Assembly: GCF_900099895.1 (NCBI RefSeq)
Contig: NZ_FNDY01000003.1
Span: 62,001-126,000, forward strand
Source of the DNA: Paenibacillus naphthalenovorans
Lineage (GTDB): Bacteria > Bacillota > Bacilli > Paenibacillales > NBRC-103111
DNA length: 64,000 nucleotides
Reading direction: 5' to 3'
Shown here: in pieces, positions 25,878-34,430 of the stretch
Numbering within the stretch: position 1 is the first letter of the stretch
Layout: the number at the start of each line of letters is the position of its first letter
Position numbers and translations under genes: made by a program
Notes under the pieces: generated by a model
What the model was told of the DNA's origin: nothing
Seen by the model: the letters and a program-made list of their open reading frames with translations, nothing else
Databases searched by the model: none

Positions 25878-26006
25878 ATGAATATGTCCATGAGAAGCTA
25901 TAAAATATTGACGATTTTACTGCCGCCGCTTATCATTGGAGGCTTTGAGTACATCCGGCATGATTTTTTGGGGTATTCGGATTTAATAGTGGAAAAGGGC
26001 TTATAG
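25878..26006 (+). pseudogene. histidine kinase gene, 5' fragment cut by the transposon
   Basis: The ATG at 25878 follows GAGGTGAAGC. Thirty-one codons (MRSYKILTILLPPLIIGGFEYIRHDFL) encode the first membrane helix and end exactly at 25970, the end of the target duplication. Reading then runs into the transposon end and stops at 26004-26006. Joining codon 31 to position 32093 restores an uninterrupted 277-residue kinase. Confidence 0.9.
25963..25970. repeat. target-site duplication, left copy
   Basis: ATTTTTTG immediately before the left inverted repeat; an identical copy is at 32085-32092. Confidence 0.93.
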
Positions 26007-27338
26007 TTCGCCCTTCTCCAATTTCTCAATTAAGGTGGAAATGTCGACACCAAGAAGCTCGCCACGCTCACGTTCACGAACAACGCCAACGGGGAACATT
26101 TTCTCGAACATCGGATAGTTGTAGTCTCGAAGTTCGTAGTCATCCAAACGTTTCTGATACTTGGGTTTACGTTCCTTTTGAAGTCCTTCTGTAAAGAGTA
26201 TTTTGGCTCGTAAAGCTTCGAAGGAGTAGCCCCTTCCTAAACGGTTTGTGACACGTATAAGGCTGTTCAGAGACTCCGTATAGGCGTTTGTAATGCGATG
26301 GTCGAAGTAGTTGAATATCTCTTCTTCCCAATTCGCCATAGCCTTTGTAAGAGGCTCAAAAGCGGATTGCAGTTCCTTTGGTATCTTGGCTTTCCAATCG
26401 TGGTATCTGAGGTACGCTTTCTGTCTGCTGTCGGTATCCCAAATATCGAAAAATGATTCCTTCAAGTCATAAGCAATACCGAGAGAGGGGTGATTCTTCG
26501 TCCATAGGTCAAGCGTTATCTTATCCATTTCCGTAAGCTCTTTATGGCGTTTCAAGAGGATAAAGCGGTCGTGCATAAGCCCGCGCCGTTCCTTCGGTGA
26601 TAAGCCTTCTCTAAGCTGTTTGCGGATGGATTCTAAGGCTTGATTCGCCATACGGACAACGTGAAACTTATCGACGATGATAGTCGCCTTGGGCAGTACA
26701 GCTTTCACAGCGTCCTTATACGGTCGCCACATATCCATTGTGACGTATTGTATTCGTCCTCTGTTTGGAAGGCGTGAGAGGTAGCTTACAACCGTTTCCT
26801 TATTGCGATTGGGTAGAACGTCTAACAAGGTACGTTCCTCGATGTTGGTTAAAACGCATCTTGGCTTGATAATGTGAATTTCGTCTATTCCAAGCCAATT
26901 AGGTGTTTCAAATCGAAGCGTCTCTTCCAGGCGATTGATGTAATCACGAAAGATGTTCCGTATCGTCTTTTCGTTCAGCCCGACATCTTCTGAAATACTG
27001 ACAAACGTGCGTTTAAGACTTTGCTTCTCGACGTAAGACAATAACCGTTTGGTGCAGTTTCGCTTCTCGTCTATGGTGTGTTCTAATCGTTCCCAAAAAG
27101 TTTGATTACATTCACGGCATTTATATCGCTGACGCTTTACAAGAAGCCCTACACGTTTTCCATGAATAGGCAGATCCATACAAAGATGGTCTCTGTTATC
27201 ATGCTTATACAGATTTGCCACGCATCCACAATGTGGACAAAAAGAAGGTGGAGAGGCTGTCTCCACCTGGATCAGAAAGTCATGTTCATTTTCAGCAAAT
27301 TGTTTGATATTGAAGTGGGGGAGGTTTAGAATCTCCAT
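26001..27338 (-). CDS. ISL3-family transposase
   Basis: 445-residue DDE transposase. N-terminal zinc finger CPHCGCVANLYKHDNRDHLCMDLP plus YKCRECNQTFWERL, an HTH region (FVSISEDVGLNEKTIRNIFRDYI), first acidic residue in LGIDEIH, second in IIVDKFHVVRMANQA, third near NAYTESLNSLIRVTNRLGRGYSFEALRAKILF. The ATG at 27338 follows AAGGTGACACA. It appears full length and lies 30 bases inside the left inverted repeat. Confidence 0.95.
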   Translation of the reverse strand: MEILNLPHFNIKQFAENEHDFLIQVETASPPSFCPHCGCVANLYKHDNRDHLCMDLPIHGKRVGLLVKRQRYKCRECNQTFWERLEHTIDEKRNCTKRLLSYVEKQSLKRTFVSISEDVGLNEKTIRNIFRDYINRLEETLRFETPNWLGIDEIHIIKPRCVLTNIEERTLLDVLPNRNKETVVSYLSRLPNRGRIQYVTMDMWRPYKDAVKAVLPKATIIVDKFHVVRMANQALESIRKQLREGLSPKERRGLMHDRFILLKRHKELTEMDKITLDLWTKNHPSLGIAYDLKESFFDIWDTDSRQKAYLRYHDWKAKIPKELQSAFEPLTKAMANWEEEIFNYFDHRITNAYTESLNSLIRVTNRLGRGYSFEALRAKILFTEGLQKERKPKYQKRLDDYELRDYNYPMFEKMFPVGVVRERERGELLGVDISTLIEKLEKGEL

Positions 27339-27433
27339 TGTGTCACCTTCTACATCTAGTAAGTTAGCTCTTTAAATACTAATCGTTTCTCGTATAACAG
27401 ATTTTAAACTAATTGAATAATCGTTCTATTCAT

Positions 27434-28810
27434 CTAGGAAACAACCGTTTGATTGAGGGCTTTACTTTTTGATAACGGTAAATCTTGCGTATAAGGCATA
27501 TCGTAGGCAAGAGCTGTTTCAGCTTTCGCCAATTCTTTCCCCAGATATGCTGCGTGATCCAAACGAGAAAGCAAACCGCGCTTGATTGCTGTATTTGCAA
27601 TATCACTGGCTAGTTTTCCTTCAATAACTTCATTCAGAGTCCCATCCAGGATGTAATGTTCACACCTAATTGATTTCTTATTTCGATCAAGAATAACTAG
27701 GAAAAATCCCTCTGGGTCATGAACCCACTCATCATTTTTAAGACGTTCTGCTTTCACTATTTTGGGTTCTTGAATTATCGGAAGAAGCATTACTGGGTCC
27801 CCATTTGGCTTGCCCTCATAAGCACGAACTACCTGATGCAATCGTTCGACATCTCGTGTTCCAATTTCATCAACGATTTTCACTCGTTGGCGAAAAATTT
27901 CGATCTCTTTCAAGGTAATATTCTTGAGCACCGGGCGAGGTCCAACTGCGCCTATAATCCGATACTTATCGTCTATCCCATTTTCTTTTAATGACAAAAT
28001 GGCTTGCCCTGCTTGATGACCACGAGAGTCGCGCCCACATAGTATTAAGTGTGAAATATTGGGATTCGCGGTAACATTTCGAATCAAGCGTTCTATTCCT
28101 AGATTTTCTGTCGATAAGGTACCAACAATAGATATATGATTTAGTAATCCGGAACCTTGTATTTCGGACGGGAGATCTGTATCGGCTAAAGTACATATTG
28201 CAACAAAAGATGTATCATTTCCGACTAGATAATTTCCTTCTGCTATTGGCCATTTTTGTTCCTGCTGGGTCGAGGGGGAGGCCACATTGCTATCGTTGGG
28301 ATCCACTGTTCCACAAACGGATTGTTTCTGAACTTCGGTTTTAAGTTCACAGCTGCAATTTGAGGGGTGCGTATTCTTCGATTTATTTTCATCACAACCA
28401 CATGCTGTATTATTTACTTGTGGTTCACCTTCGCACGAATCGTCATCACACCCACACGCAGTACTGTTTACTTGGGGTTGACTTCCGCATGCATTGTCAT
28501 TACAGCCACATGCAGCTCCATTGATTTCAATTTCATTCGATCCATTAATCAATGAACTAAAATGATTGTACGGCTTAATTGGGAAACAAACTTCACACCC
28601 AAGACAGTTATGTCTAACTTTGTTCCCTTCGTCAACCCACTGTTTTAAATCCAGTTGAACTTCTTTTGCAATCGGTTTATCTATATCTTCTAGATCTTGC
28701 TCAACGGCTGTCATCACGTCAAGTACACATTCACATCCTACACATTTAGGGATCTTTCGTATTGTGTCTAATTGTTTATGAATGCTTTTAATGCCTTCTG
28801 TTATGCCCAT
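27434..28810 (-). CDS. MtrA-like/DUF4346 protein with Cys-rich repeat insert
   Basis: 458 residues in four parts. Residues 1-80 have CVGCECV and CLGCEVCFP clusters. Residues 99-160 are a Cys-rich tandem repeat with a period of about 18 (ACGCNDNAC, ACGCDDDSC, ACGCDEN). Residues 187-330 match MtrA, the corrinoid-binding subunit of methyltetrahydromethanopterin methyltransferase (STENLGIERLI, NISHLILCGRDSRGHQAGQA, IIGAVGPRPVL). Residues 360-445 match DUF4346 (DPEGFFLVILDR, GLLSRLDHAAYLGKELAKAE). The ATG at 28810 follows AAGGAG. There is no methanogenesis context; a metal or corrinoid role is inferred. Confidence 0.82.
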   Translation of the reverse strand: MGITEGIKSIHKQLDTIRKIPKCVGCECVLDVMTAVEQDLEDIDKPIAKEVQLDLKQWVDEGNKVRHNCLGCEVCFPIKPYNHFSSLINGSNEIEINGAACGCNDNACGSQPQVNSTACGCDDDSCEGEPQVNNTACGCDENKSKNTHPSNCSCELKTEVQKQSVCGTVDPNDSNVASPSTQQEQKWPIAEGNYLVGNDTSFVAICTLADTDLPSEIQGSGLLNHISIVGTLSTENLGIERLIRNVTANPNISHLILCGRDSRGHQAGQAILSLKENGIDDKYRIIGAVGPRPVLKNITLKEIEIFRQRVKIVDEIGTRDVERLHQVVRAYEGKPNGDPVMLLPIIQEPKIVKAERLKNDEWVHDPEGFFLVILDRNKKSIRCEHYILDGTLNEVIEGKLASDIANTAIKRGLLSRLDHAAYLGKELAKAETALAYDMPYTQDLPLSKSKALNQTVVS

Positions 28811-28832
28811 CATCAACTCTCCTTGTATGCTA

Positions 28833-28848
28833 ATCAATTATTTTTGAT
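28833..28848. promoter_or_regulatory. ArsR-type operator before the MtrA-like gene
   Basis: ATCAA-N6-TTGAT, the Gram-positive ArsR/SmtB operator pattern, 23 bases upstream of the start codon. Confidence 0.7.
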
Positions 28849-28896
28849 TAGAATGCCAATCCATAGGTAAATCCTCACCAATGATAAAAAATTTCA

Positions 28897-30813
28897 TCAC
28901 TCGTTACCTATGGCATTGGCTTTATTCATCTGATACTTCCGGAGAACCATCGCATTTGCAATAACAACCAAGGCGCTTCCTTCGTTAAGAAGCAAACCTG
29001 TAGTCAGGCTCATCACTCCGGTCAAGGCTGTAACAATAAGGAGGGCTACAAGAGCTAATGAAAACCCGATATTTTGATGTATTTTCGCAACGGTCTTACG
29101 GCTAAGTTTGATCAGATAAACCAGTTGATCCAAATTATCCTGCATCAATGCGATATCAGCCGTTTCCAAAGCAACGTCTGTCCCTTGGACTCCCATCGCG
29201 ATCCCCACATCGGCCTGAGCCAGTGCAGGCGCATCGTTTACACCGTCACCCACCATCGCAACAAGACCGTACTTCTTTTGCAGTTCTTTAATCGCTGTAA
29301 TTTTATCTTCCGGCAGTAATTCTGCCCGTACCTCATCCACGCCAAGTTCCCGGCCAATGGCTTCACCAGTAAGCCGGTTATCGCCCGTAAGCATGACGAT
29401 TCGTTTTACACCGGTAGTTTTCAGACGTTGAATCGCTTGTTTTGCGTTTTCTTTCGGTCGATCCGCTATCGCGATTAATCCAAGTACAAGATCAGCAGTT
29501 CCCAAAAGCGTGACGGTCTTTCCTTGTCCTTGAAGTGTTTCAATTTGTTTTAATTGATCTTGATTCAGTTTTACATTCAATTCGCTGAACAACCGGGGAC
29601 TGCCGATATAGTATGTGGTTCTATTTATGCTGCCTTTAGCTCCCCGTCCGGTTAATGTGTCGAACTCTTCAACACCTGGAAGATTTATGTTTCTTTTTGA
29701 AGCTTCTTGAAGAATTGCCTCAGCCAAAGGGTGTTCAGAAAGTTTTTCAAGCGCACCGGCAATTCCCAGCAGTTTTTCTTTTGATAAATCGGAGACAGAT
29801 ACAATATCCGTTACCGAAGGCTTTCCGACGGTTAATGTACCCGTTTTATCAAATGCGACCACTTGGATGTGACTGGCCGTTTCCATATAGCTGCCGCCTT
29901 TTACCATAACCCCGTTTCGCGCCGCATTTCCTACACCAGTTACGACAGCTACTGGAACTGAAAGCACTAGAGAACAGGAGCATGAAACAACCAATACGAT
30001 TAACGCTCTATATAGCCACGTGTCAAACGGTTGGCCAAAGAAAAGGGTTGGTATAACAACCATTAAAACGGCGATCACGAACATGATCGGCGTGTAGACT
30101 TCACCAAAGCGTTCACTGAAACGTTGTGCTTTTCCTTTATCTCCTTGTGCATTTGCCACTAATTCAATGATTTTTGACAAGGTGGTATCCTGCGCCAATT
30201 TCGTCACTTCAATTTCCAAAGCACCGCGGCCATTCATTGTGGAAGCATATACTTCATCGCCTGATATTTTTGCAACCGGAATGGATTCTCCTGTGATTGT
30301 CGATTGATCCGCTGTAGACGTACCGCTTACAACAACCCCATCTACTGGTATTTTCTCCCCTGGTCGGACCAGAACCCGATCGCCAATCTCGACTTCATCG
30401 GCTAGTATGCGAACTTCGCGGCCTTCCCGTAAAACGGTTGCTTCCCGGGGTGCCAGTTCCACAAGCGCTCGGACGGAATCCCTGGCTTTATTTACTGCAT
30501 AAGCTTCCAACACTTCACCTAAGGAGAAGATGACCACAAGACCTGCGGCTTCTTCCCACAATCCCAGATAGATGGCCCCGATAACTCCGACAATAAGCAG
30601 AGTATTTATGGAAAGTTTTCTCCTTCTCAAGTCCATCCATGCACTCTTGGCTGGGTAAATACCCCCAATAATAATTGCAACACCATACAATGCAACAGCC
30701 CATATTTCCGGTAAACCTAGGAAAAGTTCTGAGATTAATGTAAAGACTGTTGTGATCCCTGAAATAATCAGCAATACCGTTCTTGGTTGTTTCCACCATT
30801 TTGACTTACTCAT
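28897..30813 (-). CDS. P1B-type metal-transporting ATPase with CSC motif
   Basis: 638 residues. Actuator motif TGES, phosphorylation site DKTGTLT, SEHPLAEAI, nucleotide-binding GDGVNDAPALAQADVGIAMG, and about eight membrane helices place it with CadA/ZntA-like exporters. The membrane motif that is normally CPC reads SCSCSL: Cys278-Ser279-Cys280, so the nearly invariant Pro is Ser. There is no N-terminal metal-binding domain; a separate HMA protein is encoded just upstream. The ATG at 30813 follows GGGAGGG. The metal may be Cd, Zn, Pb or something else. Confidence 0.9.
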   Translation of the reverse strand: MSKSKWWKQPRTVLLIISGITTVFTLISELFLGLPEIWAVALYGVAIIIGGIYPAKSAWMDLRRRKLSINTLLIVGVIGAIYLGLWEEAAGLVVIFSLGEVLEAYAVNKARDSVRALVELAPREATVLREGREVRILADEVEIGDRVLVRPGEKIPVDGVVVSGTSTADQSTITGESIPVAKISGDEVYASTMNGRGALEIEVTKLAQDTTLSKIIELVANAQGDKGKAQRFSERFGEVYTPIMFVIAVLMVVIPTLFFGQPFDTWLYRALIVLVVSCSCSLVLSVPVAVVTGVGNAARNGVMVKGGSYMETASHIQVVAFDKTGTLTVGKPSVTDIVSVSDLSKEKLLGIAGALEKLSEHPLAEAILQEASKRNINLPGVEEFDTLTGRGAKGSINRTTYYIGSPRLFSELNVKLNQDQLKQIETLQGQGKTVTLLGTADLVLGLIAIADRPKENAKQAIQRLKTTGVKRIVMLTGDNRLTGEAIGRELGVDEVRAELLPEDKITAIKELQKKYGLVAMVGDGVNDAPALAQADVGIAMGVQGTDVALETADIALMQDNLDQLVYLIKLSRKTVAKIHQNIGFSLALVALLIVTALTGVMSLTTGLLLNEGSALVVIANAMVLRKYQMNKANAIGNE

Positions 30814-30862
30814 GTTGAGCCCTCCCTTTATCATTGTCTAATTTCAAGTCAAATCACTATTC

Positions 30863-30877
30863 ATCAATTTTTTTGAT
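30863..30877. promoter_or_regulatory. ArsR-type operator before the P1B ATPase gene
   Basis: ATCAA-N5-TTGAT, with a spacer one base shorter than in the other four copies. Confidence 0.65.
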
Positions 30878-31001
30878 TAGGAATTTATGTTTAATCAACT
30901 TTCCCTTTCTCCTAGGAAAATAAGCTTTCAATTATAACTGCAAGCCAAGTTTTTGATTACGCCAGGTAATCGCATATATATTAGGATCTCGGATCAATTT
31001 A

Positions 31002-31211
31002 TTATTTAACGACTGGATGTCCGATTTTCTTTAAATTTTCCTCGATTTTTTCACGGGGCAATTGAGAATCATCATATGTGACGGTTAATTTCTCAGCAAT
31101 AAAGTTTACCTCTGCTTTCTCAACCCCGTTTAGCTTCGCTACCGTTTTTTCGATATCCTTTGCACAGGAAGGACAATCCATACCACTTACTCGAAGAACT
31201 TCTTTCTTCAT
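31002..31211 (-). CDS. HMA-domain metallochaperone
   Basis: 69 residues forming a single heavy-metal-associated domain with the metal site GMDCPSCAKDIE (MxCxxC) near 10-21. It looks like the detached N-terminal domain of a P1B ATPase and lies directly upstream of an ATPase that lacks one, so it probably hands metal to it. The ATG at 31211 follows AAAGGAGGAATGG. It is preceded by two ATCAA/TTGAT operators. Confidence 0.92.
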   Translation of the reverse strand: MKKEVLRVSGMDCPSCAKDIEKTVAKLNGVEKAEVNFIAEKLTVTYDDSQLPREKIEENLKKIGHPVVK

Positions 31212-31242
31212 TTATTCCATTCCTCCTTAATTAAAGGTGTTT

Positions 31243-31258
31243 ATCAACTTTTTTTGAT
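31243..31258. promoter_or_regulatory. ArsR-type operator before the HMA gene
   Basis: ATCAA-N6-TTGAT, 32 bases before the HMA start codon. Confidence 0.65.
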
Positions 31259-31421
31259 TTGAATAACATAAGTAATTCCAATTTCATTCTAAAAGGCAAA
31301 AGATTACCTGGCATAACCAAAAACTTAATAATGCAGTAACAGTTGAACGGGTTTCATGAGTAACCGGGACATCGTAAGTTGTTAATCTAAGAATCCCCAA
31401 TACAAGTCAGAGTATTATGAC

Positions 31422-31437
31422 ATCAAAAAAAATTGAT
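31422..31437. promoter_or_regulatory. ArsR-type operator between the repressor and HMA genes
   Basis: ATCAA-AAAAAA-TTGAT, 45 bases beyond the repressor stop codon. Confidence 0.6.
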
Positions 31438-31482
31438 GTGAATCTTAAAATAAAAAGCCAGCACCGAAACACTCGCTTTTTA

Positions 31483-31809
31483 TCATTGGGACAAGGCATG
31501 AACCTGTTCCAATATTTTAGGATTTCGAAGGCTGTAATGACTCCATGAACCGTGGATTTCGCGATCGATAACTCCAGCGTCAAGCAATATTTTAAGGTGA
31601 TACGATACTTTGGACTGGCTCAGGTCCAATAATTCTTCAAACTCACAGGTGCACAAATCAGATTGCTTTGAAAGCAAGTAAACCATTTTTAAACGAATTG
31701 GATCACTAAAAGCCTTTGTCACAGAAGCTATTCTTTGAATTGCCTCTTCTTGTGGAAGGGGCACATCACCTCGACGGACTCTTGGAATATCCGTTATGCA
31801 TTGATCCAA
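31483..31809 (-). CDS. ArsR/SmtB-family metal-sensing repressor
   Basis: 108 residues with a winged helix. Metal-site cysteines Cys53 and Cys55 lie in SDLCTCEFEELL, the alpha-3 site of ArsR/CadC-type sensors, followed by the DNA-recognition helix LSQSKVSYHLKILLDAGV. A TTG at 31809 is chosen as start, six bases after AGGGGGTG; GTG at 31818 has no room for a site. It probably represses itself and the cargo genes through ATCAA-N5/6-TTGAT sites and is released by metal. Confidence 0.9.
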   Translation of the reverse strand: MDQCITDIPRVRRGDVPLPQEEAIQRIASVTKAFSDPIRLKMVYLLSKQSDLCTCEFEELLDLSQSKVSYHLKILLDAGVIDREIHGSWSHYSLRNPKILEQVHALSQ

Positions 31810-31824
31810 GGCCCACACCCCCTA

Positions 31825-31840
31825 ATCAATTTTTTTTGAT
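31825..31840. promoter_or_regulatory. ArsR-type operator before the repressor gene
   Basis: ATCAA-TTTTTT-TTGAT directly upstream of the arsR-type gene, consistent with autorepression. From here to the transposon end at 32084 no gene is seen. Confidence 0.7.
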
Positions 31841-32084
31841 ATGTTTATGAATCCATAATACTCCTGTCGAAAACATAAGTCAACTCCGTCCTTGACCTCT
31901 AGTATATTCTTTATGCTTGCTGCATATAGAGGAAACCATCCGAAATGGAGATGTAAAATAATCACAGTTACTAATTGCAGTAACACAATCTAGCGCAAAA
32001 AAAAGTACGTTGATTTCAACTATTTAATCCGATTTTATACTTTAATATCTGTGCTTAACTTTTCACCATAAAATCCGAATAGCC

Positions 32085-32092
32085 ATTTTTTG
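32085..32092. repeat. target-site duplication, right copy
   Basis: ATTTTTTG immediately after the right inverted repeat, identical to 25963-25970. Confidence 0.93.
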
Positions 32093-32833
32093 TTAGATGT
32101 GCTTTCTATGGAAGCAGGCAACTTCTATATGACCCTGCTCACGCTTTTGCTTTCTTATTTGTTCGGAACATGGATGTTCGGACGCATTCAAAGCATGAAC
32201 GTGAAGCTGGCGGAAGAACAGGCCAAACGGGCGGTATATGAGGAGCGGGAAAGGCTGGCGCAGGAGCTGCACGACAACATTGCGCAGATTCTGTTTTTTA
32301 TGAACGTGCAGTTAAAAAAAGGGCAGCTGGATGAGGCCCGCTCCGCCATATCGGAGATCGATCATCATTTGCGGCAAGCGATCTTTAATTTGAGAACGGC
32401 GCCGGAAGAAGGGGCGAGCTTTACTGCCAGACTGCAGACATGGCTGGAGGAGTGGAGCGGCATGAGCGGCATTGCCGTCGATCAGCATATCAGCGTGCCT
32501 GAGGATCGCATTCCGCCGTCTGCGGAGGTGCCTCTGTTCTCGATCATCCGCGAGGCGTTTACGAACATCCGCAAGCATTCCCGGGCAGACCATGCTTACA
32601 TTGAGTTTGTCCTGCAGGAGGACGGGGCAAACTGGAGCTTGAGGATTGGAGATAACGGTAAAGGAACGGATCGTGAAGCGCCGGAGCAGCCTCAACGTTA
32701 CGGGATTTCCATCATGCGAAAGCGGGCGAAGGAACTGGGGGCAAAGCTGGAAATCAGAACAGCGCCGGGTCAAGGAATGGAACTGCTGGTTACCGGGCCG
32801 CTGCGTGAGGAACTGGGAGGGAGAACGTCATGA
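32093..32833 (+). pseudogene. histidine kinase gene, 3' fragment (HisKA_3 type)
   Basis: 246 codons continuing the kinase cut at 25970: second membrane helix (FYMTLLTLLLSYLFGTW), then EERERLAQELHDNIAQI with the phospho-acceptor His, then the ATP-binding lid (REAFTNIRKHS, IGDNGKG, YGISIMRKRAKELGA). The original protein was a 277-residue NarX/LiaS-like sensor. The remaining frame could start at a TTG formed by the target duplication (32090) but has no ribosome site, so the kinase is probably inactive. It overlaps the response regulator by ATGA. Confidence 0.9.
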
Positions 32834-33498
32834 ATTACCGCGTACTGATCGCGGACGACCATCCGCTTGCGCGGAAGGCCGTCCGTACCCTGATCGAGGG
32901 CGAGAGCGGCTTCGAGTGGATCGGTGAAGCGCGCAACGGGCAGGAAGCCGTCGAGCTTTGCGGCGAGCTGCTGCCGGATCTCGTACTGATGGATATTCAA
33001 ATGCCGGTGATGGGGGGGCTGGAAGCAACCAAACGGATTAAACAGCTCTATCCCCATATCCGCGTGGTCATGCTTACGGTATCCGATGACGTGGCGGATT
33101 TGTTCACCGCCATCCGCTATGGCGCACAAGGATATCTGCTCAAAAATATGGATCCGGACGATTGGATCGCCTACCTGCACGGGCTGCTTGATGATGACAG
33201 CGAAATCTCCCGCGGTATGGCGGATCGGCTGTTCCATTCGTTTCGTTCAGCGGACGCGAATGTGAGCGATGTACAGCCCGGTGTGCTGTCTCAGCGGGAG
33301 TGTGAAATTTTAAGCTGCGTGGCCAGCGGCCAAAGCAACCGGCAAATTGCAGAAACGCTCGTCATCACGGAAAATACGGTGAAAAATCATATCAAGAACA
33401 TTTTGGCCAAGCTGTCCCTTGACAACCGGGTGCAGCTGACAGCGTATGCCGTACGGCACGGTTTGACACAGATCGGACAAAAAAACGGGCGAAAATAG
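32830..33498 (+). CDS. NarL/LuxR-type response regulator
   Basis: 222 residues. Receiver domain about 1-120 with the acidic pocket IADDHP and phospho-acceptor Asp55 (LVLMDIQMP), and Lys in LLKN. C-terminal LuxR-type HTH: LSQRECEILSCVASGQSNRQIAETLVITENTVKNHIKNILAKL. The ATG overlaps the kinase stop, so the two formed one operon now split from its promoter by the transposon. The regulator may be silent or driven from inside the element. Confidence 0.93.
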   Translation: MNYRVLIADDHPLARKAVRTLIEGESGFEWIGEARNGQEAVELCGELLPDLVLMDIQMPVMGGLEATKRIKQLYPHIRVVMLTVSDDVADLFTAIRYGAQGYLLKNMDPDDWIAYLHGLLDDDSEISRGMADRLFHSFRSADANVSDVQPGVLSQRECEILSCVASGQSNRQIAETLVITENTVKNHIKNILAKLSLDNRVQLTAYAVRHGLTQIGQKNGRK

Positions 33499-33581
33499 CC
33501 CAATCGAGTCATTCTTTCAAGCGGCGGTTTGTTATACATTACACATGGATATACTGATCGCTAAGAAAGAAGGGATTCCAT

Positions 33582-34256
33582 ATGATGAAAAAATGGCATA
33601 TTACGCTGGTATTGAGCCTGTTCTTATCGCTTATGACCGGAGGACTGGCCAGCGCGCACGTCACCGTGCTGCCAAAAGAAACGACGCAAGGATCTTACGA
33701 GAAATTTGCCGTCCGGGTCCCGACGGAGAAAGATGTGCCGACAGTGAAGGTGGAAGTGAAATTTCCGCTGGATGCCGTCTCCATCTCCCGTTTCGAGCCG
33801 AAGCCGGGTTGGAGCTATGAACTGACCAAAGACGACAACGGAAAAATTACCGGTGTGATTTGGACCGCAACGGGAGAAGGTCTCGGTCCTACAGAGTTCG
33901 GAGAATTTTATATGCAGGGTAAAGTAGCCGACAACGCTACAGCGATCCAATGGAAGGCTTATCAAACCTACAAGGACGGCAGTGTCGTCGAGTGGGTAGG
34001 CGCGGAAGGCTCGGACAAGCCGGCTTCCGTAACCAAGGTCAATGCCAAACCGGCAGGGGCAGCCACAGACAGCCACGGCCATACCGCTCCTGCCGCAGAT
34101 GCCGGCAAAGCCGATTCTGCCGCAGCGCCTTCAGCGTCCGGGGAACCGGCGGCCGGAGCACCGGCAGCCTCCGGAGCGCCGCTGTACTTATCCATTGCCG
34201 CCCTCATTCTTGGTGCGTTATCTTTCGTCGTGTCCTTGTCGCGAAGAAAACGCTGA
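33582..34256 (+). CDS. ycnI: YcnI-family exported copper-related protein
   Basis: 224 residues. Signal peptide cleaved at GGLASA-HVTVLP leaves an N-terminal His, the copper ligand of the YcnI/DUF1775 family. The domain motifs YEKFAVRVPTEKDVPTVKVEVKFP and PKPGWSYE and FGEFYMQGKV are present. A low-complexity Ala/Pro/Gly linker (about 155-195) leads to a C-terminal membrane helix and RRKR tail, so the domain faces outward. No ycnJ or ycnK is adjacent. It sits after the disrupted two-component system. Confidence 0.88.
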   Translation: MMKKWHITLVLSLFLSLMTGGLASAHVTVLPKETTQGSYEKFAVRVPTEKDVPTVKVEVKFPLDAVSISRFEPKPGWSYELTKDDNGKITGVIWTATGEGLGPTEFGEFYMQGKVADNATAIQWKAYQTYKDGSVVEWVGAEGSDKPASVTKVNAKPAGAATDSHGHTAPAADAGKADSAAAPSASGEPAAGAPAASGAPLYLSIAALILGALSFVVSLSRRKR

Positions 34257-34272
34257 TATCGTATGAACCGGT

Positions 34273-34302
34273 CCGTTTCCAGCATGGGAAACGGGCTTTT
34301 TT
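34273..34302 (+). terminator. terminator after ycnI
   Basis: CCGTTTCC-N6-GGAAACGG followed by a T-rich tract GCTTTTTTG. Confidence 0.8.
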
Positions 34303-34430
34303 GTGTTGTAGCGCAGGTCTTTTACATATAGAGGAATTCTTATCTGCAAACCAAATCATAAAAATGCGGCCGGAAGGGGATGCTGGTTGTAGACTTGATT
34401 ATTTAACCAGTTCAGGGGGGATTTGCGAAG

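Larger units (their letters stand above)
25971..32084. mobile_element. 6,114-bp ISL3-type transposon with metal-handling cargo
   Basis: The left end GGGTATTCGGATTTAATAG matches the reverse complement of the right end, GGCTATTCGGATTTTATGG (ends at 32084), in about 18 of the first 21 positions. Eight-base direct repeats ATTTTTTG flank it, the size usual for ISL3. It carries one ISL3 transposase at the left end plus four cargo genes on the minus strand. No second copy of the terminal repeat was seen next to the transposase, so the cargo moves as part of the unit. Confidence 0.93.
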
